This document shows, piece after piece, positions 7,731 through 16,375 of a stretch of 64,000 nt of DNA. The number at the start of each line of letters is the position of its first letter. The first letter of the stretch is position 1. The translations under genes and the position numbers were made by a program. The stretch comes from Aldehydirespirator sp965220485 (GTDB lineage Bacteria > Actinomycetota > Acidimicrobiia > Acidimicrobiales > Aldehydirespiratoraceae): NCBI GenBank assembly GCA_965220485.1, contig OZ244832.1, positions 682,001 to 746,000 on the forward strand, read 5' to 3'. The notes below the pieces were generated by a model. That model saw only the letters and a program-made list of their open reading frames with translations. It made no database searches and was not told the origin of the DNA.

Positions 7731-7851
7731 GAGGCCGAGCGGAGAGGCAGCGGTTCATGAGGATCTTCGCGAGGCGCCGAGTGAGGCCGTGGCCCGAGCG
7801 GCCCGTGAGCGAAGCGAACAGGAGCGGGAAACAACATGCTTCACCGCGAGG
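7731..7851 (+). repeat. Dispersed intergenic repeat, copy 3 (dapB-SURF1 spacer)
   Basis: This is one of the longest copies, running from GAGGCCGAGCGGAGAGGC through ATGAGGATCTTCGCGAGGCG to the core CCCGAGCGGCCCGTGAGCGA and then GAGCGGGAAAC and TTCACCGCGAGG. It starts 20 bp after the dapB stop and ends about 28 bp before the SURF1 start. Confidence 0.88.
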
Positions 7852-7879
7852 GCACGTCAACTGTCCGCAGGGCCCCTGA

Positions 7880-8626
7880 ATGCGCCGACTGGGGTCGCCG
7901 GGGTGGATCGTCTCGCATCTGTTCGCGTTGGCGATGGTGGTGCTGATGGTCAACCTGGGGTTCTGGCAGCTACGGCGGCTCGACGACCGTCGCACCTCCA
8001 ACGCTGAGATCGCGGAGGCGATGTCGCAGGCCCCGTCGGATATCGGCGCGTACCTCGACACGCGGGGGCTGCCCCCCGAGCACACCGCAGTCGCGGCGGC
8101 CGGCATCTACCGCTCCGAAGCAGAGGTGCGGATCGGCAACCGCAGCAGCGGCGGGCAGCCCGGCTTCTGGATGGCGACGCCGCTGGAACTCGACGACGGC
8201 CGGACGGTGGCGGTGGTCAGAGGCTGGATCCCCCGGCGCAGCCTGGTAGGTCTCGACGACCGCAACACAGCCCCGCCGGCGGGAGAAGTAACAGTGGTCG
8301 GCCTCGCCTTCGACAGCGTCGTCGGGGGTCGGGTCGCGGTCACCGGACCAGGCGAGACGCCCGAGATCTCCCGCATGGACCTTGACCGCTTCGAGGAGGT
8401 CTCCGGCATCGACGTGGAGGACACCTGGATCAGGCTGCAGGCCCAATCTCCTCCCCAGCCCGAGGGGTTGCCAGAGCCGGTTCCCGATCCTGGTCTCGGC
8501 GAAGGGCCCCACCTCTCATACGGGTTCCAGTGGTTCTTCTTCTCCGCTGGGGCGGTGGTGGTGTACGCCCTCATCCTGCGCCGAGCCGCCGCAGGCCGGT
8601 CGGAACCGGCCGACGCTCCGGTCTGA
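7880..8626 (+). CDS. SURF1 family membrane protein (cytochrome oxidase assembly)
   Basis: The 248-residue product has one N-terminal transmembrane helix (VSHLFALAMVVLMVNLGFWQ, continuing LRRLDDR), a periplasm-facing middle domain and a C-terminal helix (YGFQWFFFSAGAVVVYALIL). The SURF1 signatures GFWQLRRLDDR near the start, PGFWMATPLELDDGR and VVRGWIPR in the middle, and HLSYGFQWFFF at the end are all present. The family helps assemble the aa3-type cytochrome oxidase in the membrane. ATG 7880 is the first start after the repeat copy. No oxidase genes are adjacent, so the role rests on family knowledge. Confidence 0.92.
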   Translation: MRRLGSPGWIVSHLFALAMVVLMVNLGFWQLRRLDDRRTSNAEIAEAMSQAPSDIGAYLDTRGLPPEHTAVAAAGIYRSEAEVRIGNRSSGGQPGFWMATPLELDDGRTVAVVRGWIPRRSLVGLDDRNTAPPAGEVTVVGLAFDSVVGGRVAVTGPGETPEISRMDLDRFEEVSGIDVEDTWIRLQAQSPPQPEGLPEPVPDPGLGEGPHLSYGFQWFFFSAGAVVVYALILRRAAAGRSEPADAPV

Positions 8627-9020
8627 GCGATGACTGCTAACCAGCGCTGCTGAAGCTTGGCCGCGGGCCTCGGCGGTCAGTCAGATGCAAGCCCGGCGGC
8701 GTGGTCGGCTTCCATCCGGCGGTACTCATCGTCTACCTCTGCAAAAAAACGCTCGGCATCAGGTAACGAGCGGGCCTCGTCGTTTAGTTCCTCGGTGCAT
8801 GCCCGCAGAGACGAGGTTGTGCGTCCCCGCCGGTGGGCGGGACGTTCGCCCGGAAACTGGGAACGGTCCCCGCGACGATCCTGGGTCGAGAGTTGGTTTC
8901 GCCGCAGTACGGCCGACTCGCGCGGCGGTCGTGCTGGGCATCAGGAGCGCTGTCGGACGAGGGGCGCCGAGCGACGACTTGACAGGGTTTCGCCAGAGTG
9001 GTATGTAGTTAGCAAGTTTC

Positions 9021-9118
9021 CTAAGGGGCTGCGCGAATAGGTGGGCGATGGCCTTGAAGATCCCCGAAATCCCAACGAATTCACAGCCGACACAACGCCT
9101 ATCCGCGCACGTTCTTAG
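9021..9118. repeat. 98-bp inverted-repeat element, copy A (MITE-like)
   Basis: The left arm CTAAGGGGCTGCGCGAATAG (9021-9040, plus G) is the imperfect reverse complement of the right arm CCTATCCGCGCACGTTCTTA (9098-9117, plus G). A second copy of exactly the same length, in opposite orientation, is at 31187-31284, and the interiors are also recognisably related. A lone right-arm copy, CTATCCGCGCATGTTCTAAG, lies at 9192-9211. Size, terminal inverted repeats and lack of coding capacity fit a miniature non-autonomous element. Confidence 0.7.
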
Positions 9119-9191
9119 AGGGAGCGAGGATTGATGAGAAGCAGCAGCAGTGATGCCTGTATTGCCAGCGATTTGAAACGCGCTGGAGCAA

Positions 9192-9211
9192 CTATCCGCG
9201 CATGTTCTAAG
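9192..9211 (+). repeat. Solo right-arm half-site of the 98-bp element
   Basis: CTATCCGCGCATGTTCTAAG matches the right arm at 9098-9118 with few changes. It ends 9 bp before ATG 9221, the probable start of the glycosidase gene. The stretch 9119-9191 resembles the element interior only loosely, so this may be a decayed tandem copy. Confidence 0.55.
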
Positions 9212-9230
9212 CAGGTCAGCATGTTTATTA

Positions 9231-9256
9231 ACACACACACACACACACACACACAC
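9231..9256 (+). repeat. (AC)13 dinucleotide tract at the 5' end of the glycosidase gene
   Basis: Thirteen perfect AC units lie between ATG 9221 (MFIN...) and the hydrophobic signal-peptide codons 9257-9300. With 13 units ATG 9221 is out of frame with the glycosidase; with 12 units (or 15) it would read MFIN, Thr-His repeats, then LAAAARLPLLLTLIA in frame. In the present frame no ATG, GTG or TTG occurs between the TAA at 9229-9231 and ATG 9301. The tract is therefore placed to switch translation by slippage. Confidence 0.85.
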
Positions 9257-9300
9257 TTGCCGCCGCTGCGCGCCTGCCACTCCTACTGACGCTGATCGCC

Positions 9301-12300
9301 ATGGCCGCCGCGGCCCTTGGCGTGGCAGCCGACAGTTCGCTTGCGCAAGTCGACTCGACAAGCACGGGTGCCGATGTTGTGGTGCCTCGAGTTGTCTCAT
9401 GGACGTCTAGCTCATCCAGCTGGACGCTCGGGCCGACATCGCGAATCGTCGTCGACAACACGACGGCGACTCTCAGCACGGCCGGTCCGAGCGGTCCGAC
9501 CGTGGTCAGCCGGACTCTGCGACAGACTGCCGACACGATCGCATCAGACCTGCTCACCGTTACCGGGCAGACTGTGTCCGTCGTGGTGGGCGAGGTGCCG
9601 GCGACCGGCGATATCTCGGTTCGCCTCAGCGCCGATGCCGAACTTGGTGACGAGGGGTACGCCATTACGATCGGACCTCAGCTCACGATCAGCGCTCCGA
9701 CGGCCACAGGAGTGCATCGGGGATCACGCACGGTGCTTCAGATGCTGCGGGTAGCCGGAGCAGACCTGGAACTATCCCGAGGAACCATACGCGACTACCC
9801 CTCCCTGTCTCATCGCGTGATATCAGTGGATGTCGGCCGCCGCTATTGGGAGATCGATTCGCTCAAGAATCTGATCCGCAGCATGTCTTGGTTGAAGTTG
9901 AACTTTCTCCAACTCCATCTCAATGAGTCGGAGGCATTTCGACTGTATAGCCCCGATTACGCTGGACTTGCCCCCACAGATCCAGATAAGCGGTACAGTC
10001 AACAGCAGATGAGTGAACTGGAGCGTTTTGCAGCCGATCATCACGTCGTCATAGTTCCCGAGATTGACCTTCCATCTCATGCAACCGCCATTGCATTGGG
10101 CGGCGGCTTAGATAGATCACTTAGAGCCGAGTGTGGTAGCAGATTCGTAGACGTTCTGGACTATACCGACGCGGACACTCGAGAATGGGCTCTTGATCTT
10201 ATCAGAGAATTCCTCCCGTGGTTCTCTGGCCCATATTTCCATATCGGCAATGATGAAGTCCCCCCTTCTCTGGCAAACTGTCAGTATATTCAAACGGCAA
10301 TCGCTAATGACGCCGACATCGAGAACTTTGAAGATCTGCAAGAACGGTTTGCCAACGAAGAGGCAGAATTGGTGGAAAAGGAAAATAAGAGAGCATTGAT
10401 GTGGGCCAATGCTGCCAACGTTCTTCCTAGCACTGACATCATTCTGGTCAACTTCGGAGGGACAGGCAATGCCCGCACACTCAGGCAGCGCGGATACGAT
10501 GTGATTGATACGGCCTACAAGACCGGAAACGACACCCTGTTCTTTCTGATCCCATCGCTTCTCGGGGATGGCCGCCACGTCCCGAGGGGAGACATATACG
10601 ACTACACCCCGCCAGACCTGGACAGCAGTCACAATCTGGGTAGGCAAATGGCAGTTTGGGCCGACATTTTTCACTTTGGATCCGACCAGTACCTCCTTCA
10701 GGAGATCGAGGGTCGTGACGCAGAACTTGCAGAACGAACGTGGAACGCTAGCCCGACCACCGCGTCTTACTCAGAATTCTCCGATCGAGTAGCCGCAATC
10801 GGTTCAGCTCCTGGTACCACGTCTCAACTCCCACCGAGAAGCAATGACAATGAGCCAGAGCATCATTATACATTTGATGCGGGCTACACATATTCGGATT
10901 CTTCACACTTCGTAGCTGCGACCGACGACTTCAAGATAGTTCAGGATATGGTCGACAACTTGCACGGTACCGGTAGCCGGGGCACGTATTTCATGACACC
11001 GACACTCGGCGTTTCTGGCCCGGTGGGATCAGCTGCCATGATGCAGTGGCATTCAGATCCATCAAGGAGCACCCGGTTCGTAATCGGAGGCCCGGATCTG
11101 GAACCGCCTTGGACCATGACTGCATGGGTATATCGATCAGCCGGTGGTTCTGACACAGCGATACTGGGATCATGGAAAGGAGCAATCAAGCTGGAACAGC
11201 ATAGATCAACCAACCTGATTGGCATATCCGAACACGGTACTGCGGACTGGACGTTCAACCACTCCGTCCCGTTGAGAGAATGGACCCATGTAGCCCTAGT
11301 GGCAACAGCCGACAACACTACTCTCTATCTCGATGGCGAACTACAGCAATCCATCAGCCACACCATTGATCTTCCGCAAGGCCTCATCGGCGGCACGCGC
11401 CCCTATACCGGTCGTATCGACGAGTTGCGCCTCTATGACTCAGCCATCTCAGCCGACGAAATTGCGGCGTTGGCGGCGGAGGGGACTGTCGCGGCGCAGC
11501 CGACCGCCCCCGCGGTCTTTCAAGCCCACGGGTACAGCGGTAGTAGCGGCACTGTGGCGTCCAATGCGTTGGCTCCTGATTACACGTCTGTTGGTGGTAT
11601 TGGTGCCGGGGACTGGATCCGTTTTGATGAAGTTGACTTCAGCGGCAGCCCCGATATCTTGATGGTTTTTCTGGCGGCGGGTGCTGGTGATGTCGGTGAT
11701 CGGATAGAGGTCAGGCTTGATGCAGTGTCAGGCGCCAAGATCGCGGATCTGGCGATTGCGGATACTGGTGGGAACCGGGTGTTCTCTGAGCAGTACGCCT
11801 CTGTCTCGGGGGCGTCCGGCGTACACGACATCTATCTCGTGTTCCCAAGTGCAACGCAAGCAAACATCGACTGGTTCGTGTTCAGCAAGAACCCTGATGG
11901 TGAAACAGACGGCGAGCGTGTTCAAAGGATCCAGTGGTGGAGGGATGCTAGATTTGGCCAGTTTATACATTGGGGAGCATATTCTCATCTGGCTGGATCG
12001 TACGGTGGGGACACCTTGCAGGTTAATGATCGGAGAGTTTCTGGCTATGGCGAGTGGATAATGAAGGGGCTCGGTATTCCTATCAATGACTATGAGACGA
12101 GCGCAGCTGTAGCGTTCAACCCGACTTCATTCAACGCCAGCGAGTGGGCTCGAGTCGCCAAGGAGGCTGGCCAGAAGTATGTGGTCATTACGTCTAAGCA
12201 TCACGACGGTTTCAATATGTTCGATACGAATGTTCGGGGCTTTCAGACCAAGTCGCCATCAATCAGCCCAGCCAGGGACTATGATATTAGCGATGTCGGC

Positions 12301-13293
12301 AGCTACGGCAGTGATCCTATCGCCGAGTTCGCCTCGGCGACTCGAGCACAGGGCCTTCGGTTCGGTCTGTACTATTCGATATTGGACTGGCACTTTATCT
12401 ATGAGCGAGGCAACAGTGGCGACGCTGGGTACCTTCCAGCGATGAAAGAGCAGCTTCGCGAGCTTGTTGAGAAGTATGATCCCGCCCTATTGTGGTTTGA
12501 TGGAGAGTGGTATCCTCACCCCTACTGGCCCAGAGCGACAGGTGAGGCGTTGTACAAGTACCTTCGGGTTCTGAAGCCAGACTTGGTGATAAATGATCGT
12601 GTTGTCAAGCGGGAGTTCTTCGCGCATGGTGATGGCGACTACGATACGACGGCGGAGCGAACGGGTCCGGAGTATCCTTCAGTAGTCGACTGGGAAAACT
12701 CCCAAACGATGAACTCCACGTGGGGCTACAAAGCGATCGACACCAATTGGAAGCCGGCAAGCCAGTTTATTGAAGAGCTTGTTAGTGTTACGTCTCGAAA
12801 CGGCAACTATCTACTGAACATCGGCCCCGATGGCACGGGCACCATACCGAGCGCTAGCGTGACCCGCCTGAAGACGGTCGGCGACTGGCTAGCCACCTAT
12901 GGTCCGGCTATTTATGGTACTGACAAGCCGAATCCGCTCAAGGACAGGAAGCCGTCGTGGGGATGGTACACCACAAAGGGCAACACTGTCTATGCCATCG
13001 TCAAGGATTGGCCAGCGGACGGCCGGCTCGAACTAGAAGACCTCAACAGCGTAGTGTCGCGGGTGTCTTCGTTGAGTTCTCCCGGCACGACTTACGGGAC
13101 CGGCACCTCGGGTGGTCGAGTGGCTGTCACGGGCTTGCCTCCAACTGCACCGAGCTCGCACCTTTCGGTACTCGAGCTGTCTATAGAGGGTGAGATCGGC
13201 GGCACTTCGCATAATTTGGCTCATAACAGGCCGACGGAGGTGTCGGATTTCTATAATTCGGATCCAACGTACAATGGGGCCGAAGGCTGTTGA
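9301..13293 (+). CDS. Secreted multidomain glycosidase: GH20 hexosaminidase + LamG + CBM6 + GH29 alpha-L-fucosidase (first part)
   Basis: Approximate domain order by residue: signal region; GH20 N-terminal domain (40-150); GH20 barrel (160-420) with the catalytic Asp-Glu pair in FHIGNDEVP; LamG-type lectin domain (about 520-720); CBM6-like domain (about 740-860); GH29 alpha-L-fucosidase barrel (about 870-1210) with RFGQFIHWG, VVITSKHHDGFNMFD and the nucleophile Asp in LLWFDGEWYP. An F5/8-type C domain starts at the end and breaks at 13291 by a shift into the next frame. ATG 9301 cuts off the n-region of the signal peptide; the natural start is probably ATG 9221 across the (AC)13 tract. Predicted role: removal of terminal hexosamine and fucose from glycans outside the cell. 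Codon use is less GC-rich than in the neighbours, suggesting transfer. Confidence 0.85.
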   Translation: MAAAALGVAADSSLAQVDSTSTGADVVVPRVVSWTSSSSSWTLGPTSRIVVDNTTATLSTAGPSGPTVVSRTLRQTADTIASDLLTVTGQTVSVVVGEVPATGDISVRLSADAELGDEGYAITIGPQLTISAPTATGVHRGSRTVLQMLRVAGADLELSRGTIRDYPSLSHRVISVDVGRRYWEIDSLKNLIRSMSWLKLNFLQLHLNESEAFRLYSPDYAGLAPTDPDKRYSQQQMSELERFAADHHVVIVPEIDLPSHATAIALGGGLDRSLRAECGSRFVDVLDYTDADTREWALDLIREFLPWFSGPYFHIGNDEVPPSLANCQYIQTAIANDADIENFEDLQERFANEEAELVEKENKRALMWANAANVLPSTDIILVNFGGTGNARTLRQRGYDVIDTAYKTGNDTLFFLIPSLLGDGRHVPRGDIYDYTPPDLDSSHNLGRQMAVWADIFHFGSDQYLLQEIEGRDAELAERTWNASPTTASYSEFSDRVAAIGSAPGTTSQLPPRSNDNEPEHHYTFDAGYTYSDSSHFVAATDDFKIVQDMVDNLHGTGSRGTYFMTPTLGVSGPVGSAAMMQWHSDPSRSTRFVIGGPDLEPPWTMTAWVYRSAGGSDTAILGSWKGAIKLEQHRSTNLIGISEHGTADWTFNHSVPLREWTHVALVATADNTTLYLDGELQQSISHTIDLPQGLIGGTRPYTGRIDELRLYDSAISADEIAALAAEGTVAAQPTAPAVFQAHGYSGSSGTVASNALAPDYTSVGGIGAGDWIRFDEVDFSGSPDILMVFLAAGAGDVGDRIEVRLDAVSGAKIADLAIADTGGNRVFSEQYASVSGASGVHDIYLVFPSATQANIDWFVFSKNPDGETDGERVQRIQWWRDARFGQFIHWGAYSHLAGSYGGDTLQVNDRRVSGYGEWIMKGLGIPINDYETSAAVAFNPTSFNASEWARVAKEAGQKYVVITSKHHDGFNMFDTNVRGFQTKSPSISPARDYDISDVGSYGSDPIAEFASATRAQGLRFGLYYSILDWHFIYERGNSGDAGYLPAMKEQLRELVEKYDPALLWFDGEWYPHPYWPRATGEALYKYLRVLKPDLVINDRVVKREFFAHGDGDYDTTAERTGPEYPSVVDWENSQTMNSTWGYKAIDTNWKPASQFIEELVSVTSRNGNYLLNIGPDGTGTIPSASVTRLKTVGDWLATYGPAIYGTDKPNPLKDRKPSWGWYTTKGNTVYAIVKDWPADGRLELEDLNSVVSRVSSLSSPGTTYGTGTSGGRVAVTGLPPTAPSSHLSVLELSIEGEIGGTSHNLAHNRPTEVSDFYNSDPTYNGAEGC

Positions 13294-16261
13294 TCAGATG
13301 GACGGGACTCGTTGGGCGACGAGTGACGGCGTGACGACTGCGACGCTTATTGTCGATCTTGATGGCTCGCAAACGTTTGATCGGATCGCGGTCAAGGAAC
13401 CGGCTGAGCGTGAGGGGATTTATCACCGTGTGACCGATTACACGGTGGAGTACTGGAACGGCGCTGCCTGGGTGAACTTTCACATCGGGACGACGATAGG
13501 CGACAGCGAGTCGATTACCTTCACCGAGGTCACGGGCAGCAGAGTCAGATTGAGCATCACTGGCACCTCAAATCCGCCAACAATTTCAGAGTTCCAAGTC
13601 TACGACGACCACCTGCCGAGCATGCGGGTGCCGACCTCCACCCCGCCAACAATTTCAGGGTTCCAAGCCTACGACGACGACACCGACGTGCCGACGGTCT
13701 TGGACGATTGGGTGGAGGTTGCCGAGGGGCAGCCGACGACGGCGTCGTCGGTGAAGGCTCCCCGTTTTGGGGCCGCCAATGCCACTGACGGGGATCCGGC
13801 CACGAGGTGGTCGAGCGCCCGAACCGACCCGCAGTGGCTGCAGGTGGACCTGGGTGCTGTGCATGCGCTGGCCGGGGTGCGCCTGGACTGGGAGATGGCC
13901 TACGCGTCGGACTATGAGATTCAGGCCTCCGACGACGGGGCGACCTGGACGACGCTGGTGTCTGTCGCCGGTGGCGACGGCGGGACCGACGTTCACAACT
14001 TGTCGGGCACGGGCCGCTATGTGCGCATGCTGGGCACCCAGCGCGGCACCGTGTTCGGCTATTCGCTCTGGAACTTCGAGGTGTACGGCACCAATCAGTC
14101 GCCGGCGGCGGATGCGGGTGCTGACCAGACGGTGGATGAGCGCTCGGCGGTGACGCTGGACGGCTCGGCGTCGAGCGATCCCGAGGGCGGTCTGTCGTCG
14201 TATGAGTGGTCCCAGCAGAGCGGCCCGGCCGTGCAACTCGCTTCTGCGGGCGGGTCTAGTGCGGTGGCCACCTTCACGGCGCCCGATGTGATCGAGGCCA
14301 CGGAGTTGGTGTTCGTTCTGAGGGTGTCTGACGGCATTCTCGAGGCCACCGACGAGGTGAGCGTCACCGTCATGTCAGCGCCGGCAAGCCCGCTGGCAGG
14401 CGATGACCATGAGCACATGGCCGTGGGCGCGACAGCAGTCATTTATGTGTTGGAGAATGACTATGACGCCGACGACGACTTGGACCCGTCGACGCTGTCG
14501 ATCACGCAGCCGCCGACGGCGGGCACGGCACGGGTCGTGACCTCGATCGAGTACGGCGCAGCAGTGGAATACGAAGCGGCTGGATCTGCTAGGACCGACG
14601 AGTTCGCCTACGAGGTCTGCGATCTCGCCGGCAATTGCGCGACCGCCCAGGCAAGCGTCACAATCGGCAACAGCGGCTGTACCATCGTGGGCACCGACGC
14701 TGGCGAACGGATCGTCGGCACCGCTGGCAACGACGTCATCTGCGGCGGCGGCGGCGGAGACGTCATCTACGGCGGCGGCGGCCATGACATCCTCTACGGC
14801 GGGCCCGGCGACGACATCCTCTACGGCGGGGAAGGCGACGACGAGTTCTACGGCCAGGCTGGCGATGACACGCTTTGGGGCGGCACCGGCGATGACACGC
14901 TTTGGGGTGGTGCCGGCGACGACCGGCTCTACGACGGGGCTGGCGATGACACGCTTCGGGGCGGTGCCGGCGACGACCGGCTCTACGACGGGGCTGGCGA
15001 TGACACGCTTTGGGGCGGCACGGGCGACGACACCCTCGACACCTTCTACGGCGGGGACGGCGATGACACGCTCTACGGCGGGGACGGCGATGACACGCTC
15101 TACGGCGGCGGCGATGACATCCTCTACGGCGGCGGCGGCGATGACACGCTCTGGGGCGGTGCGGACGACGAGCTCCGGGGCGGTGCGGGCGACGACACGC
15201 TCCGGGGCAGCGTCGGCGATGACACGCTCGACGGCGGCGGCGGCGATGACATCCTCGACGGCGGCGGCGGCGATGACATCCTCGACGGCGGCGGCGGCGA
15301 TGACATCCTCGACGGCGGCGGCGGCGATGACATCCTCTACGGCGGGGAAGGCGGCGATGACACGCTCTACGGCGTCGGCGATGACATCCTCGACGGCGGC
15401 GGCGGCGATGACACGCTCTGGGGCGGTGCGGGCGACGACGAGCTCCGGGGCGGTGCGGGCGATGACACGCTCCGGGGCAGCGTCGGCGATAACACGCTCG
15501 ACGGCGGCGTCGGCGATGACATCCTCTACGGCGGCGAAGGCGGCGACATCCTCTACGGCGGGGAAGGCGGCGACATCCTCTACGGCGGCGTCGGTGATGA
15601 CATCCTCTACGGCGGGGAAGGCGGCGACATCCTCTACGGCGGCGTCGGTGATGACATCCTCTACGGCGGCGAAGGCGGCGACATCCTCTACGGCGGCGTC
15701 GGTGATGACATCCTCTACGGCGGCGAAGGCGGCGACATCCTCTACGGCGGCGGCGGCGATGACATCCTCGACGGCGGGGAAGGCGGCGACATCCTCTACG
15801 GCGGGCCCGGCGACGACGAGTTCTACGGCGGCGGCGACGACGAGCCCTACGGCGGTGACGGCGACGACTACCTCGAACTGGTCTCAGTCGGGCTGCCCCC
15901 CTCCACCGACGCCACGCTCAGCAGCCTGACGCTGAGCGGGATCACCCTCTTGCCGGCCTTCGACCCTGCCACTGCCAGATACACCGCAGCGGTTGCCCAC
16001 GACATGACCGAGACCGCGGTGACCGCCGCGGCGAACGAGGACGGGGCCACCCATGTGTTGCAACTGGGCGGTGTTGAGGACGAGGACGGGACCGTGGCCT
16101 TGGCGGTTGGCGACAACGTGATCAGCGTCGTGGTGACGGCGAAGAACGGGCGGACGGTCAAGACCTACACCGTGATCGTCACCCGGACCGGGCCGGGCGT
16201 GTCCATCGGGCTCCCCCCTCCGGGACGGTGGCTCTGGGAGCGGCAGTCGATGTCACGATGA
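13190..16261 (+). CDS. Continuation of the glycosidase in a shifted frame: F5/8C, PKD-like, cadherin-like, RTX repeats
   Basis: Homology passes from the first frame to this one at about 13278-13290: YNSDPTYNGA in the first frame joins KAVDQMDGTRWATSDG here, a typical F5/8-type C (discoidin) core. Removing one G from GAAGGC would restore one frame. Then come a second F5/8C domain (FGAANATDGDPATRWSS), a PKD/REJ-like domain (DGSASSDPEGGLSSYEWSQQ), an Ig/cadherin-like domain (VLENDYDADDDLDP) and a long RTX nonapeptide block. A cadherin-like beta-sandwich (DATLSSLTLSGITLLPAFDP) is last. It ends in an artificial tail because of a second shift at the C6 run near 16211-16216. It is not an independent gene. 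Calcium-binding RTX repeats suggest export and calcium-dependent folding. The nominal start codon at 13190 is not meaningful. Confidence 0.8.
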   Translation: MRSAALRIIWLITGRRRCRISIIRIQRTMGPKAVDQMDGTRWATSDGVTTATLIVDLDGSQTFDRIAVKEPAEREGIYHRVTDYTVEYWNGAAWVNFHIGTTIGDSESITFTEVTGSRVRLSITGTSNPPTISEFQVYDDHLPSMRVPTSTPPTISGFQAYDDDTDVPTVLDDWVEVAEGQPTTASSVKAPRFGAANATDGDPATRWSSARTDPQWLQVDLGAVHALAGVRLDWEMAYASDYEIQASDDGATWTTLVSVAGGDGGTDVHNLSGTGRYVRMLGTQRGTVFGYSLWNFEVYGTNQSPAADAGADQTVDERSAVTLDGSASSDPEGGLSSYEWSQQSGPAVQLASAGGSSAVATFTAPDVIEATELVFVLRVSDGILEATDEVSVTVMSAPASPLAGDDHEHMAVGATAVIYVLENDYDADDDLDPSTLSITQPPTAGTARVVTSIEYGAAVEYEAAGSARTDEFAYEVCDLAGNCATAQASVTIGNSGCTIVGTDAGERIVGTAGNDVICGGGGGDVIYGGGGHDILYGGPGDDILYGGEGDDEFYGQAGDDTLWGGTGDDTLWGGAGDDRLYDGAGDDTLRGGAGDDRLYDGAGDDTLWGGTGDDTLDTFYGGDGDDTLYGGDGDDTLYGGGDDILYGGGGDDTLWGGADDELRGGAGDDTLRGSVGDDTLDGGGGDDILDGGGGDDILDGGGGDDILDGGGGDDILYGGEGGDDTLYGVGDDILDGGGGDDTLWGGAGDDELRGGAGDDTLRGSVGDNTLDGGVGDDILYGGEGGDILYGGEGGDILYGGVGDDILYGGEGGDILYGGVGDDILYGGEGGDILYGGVGDDILYGGEGGDILYGGGGDDILDGGEGGDILYGGPGDDEFYGGGDDEPYGGDGDDYLELVSVGLPPSTDATLSSLTLSGITLLPAFDPATARYTAAVAHDMTETAVTAAANEDGATHVLQLGGVEDEDGTVALAVGDNVISVVVTAKNGRTVKTYTVIVTRTGPGVSIGLPPPGRWLWERQSMSR
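14690..15870 (+). repeat. RTX (GGxGxDxLx) calcium-binding repeat array
   Basis: The region encodes several dozen tandem nonapeptides of the type GGGGDDILYGG and GGAGDDTLWGG, the hemolysin-type calcium-binding motif. At DNA level the units are near-identical 27-mers such as those around 15241-15330 and 15590-15740, so array length may vary by recombination or be mis-assembled. The motif folds into a parallel beta-roll on binding calcium outside the cell. Confidence 0.95.
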
Positions 16262-16375
16262 GCTTCTCCGGCCTGGAGGCCGATTCCGCCCCCGGCACCA
16301 GGGATTACGTGTTCCGGGCCGATGTGGTGGACTCCGGCGACGAGGACGCCGATGTCTGCGAGGACCGGTGGTTGG
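16205..16375 (+). pseudogene. Remnant 3' end of the glycosidase gene cut by the IS1634-like element
   Basis: After the C6 run at 16211-16216, protein-like sequence continues in another frame: SGTVALGAAVDVTMSFSGLE then DSAPGTRDYVFRADVVDSGD and DADVCED. This is a plausible extracellular domain that stops at the insertion-sequence end near 16375. No continuation is seen on the far side of the element after 18165. Confidence 0.6.

Larger units (their letters stand above)
8627..9220. other. Long gene-poor region upstream of the glycosidase gene
   Basis: I see no intact gene. At about 8678-8790 the minus strand reads a short open stretch (LNDEARSLPDAERFFAEVDD and on to a stop) that looks like the tail of a small regulatory or antitoxin protein, without a start or a recognisable family. 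Positions 9021-9118 hold a 98-bp inverted-repeat element, with a further half-site at 9192-9211. The plus-strand ORF at 8657-9040 has no protein-like character. Confidence 0.5.

Noticed and set aside
6463..8106. 547-codon minus-strand ORF across the pnp end, dapB and SURF1 start
   Set aside because: Ser/Arg-rich shadow frame crossing two repeat copies and three real genes.
8657..9040. Plus-strand ORF in the spacer after SURF1
   Set aside because: Arg/Ser-rich with no similarity; runs into the 98-bp element. A weak minus-strand remnant in the same place looks more protein-like.
14784..15929. Long plus-strand ORF of Ser/Thr/Ala repeats overlapping the RTX region
   Set aside because: It is the RTX repeat DNA read in another frame; the GGxGxDxLx frame is the meaningful one.
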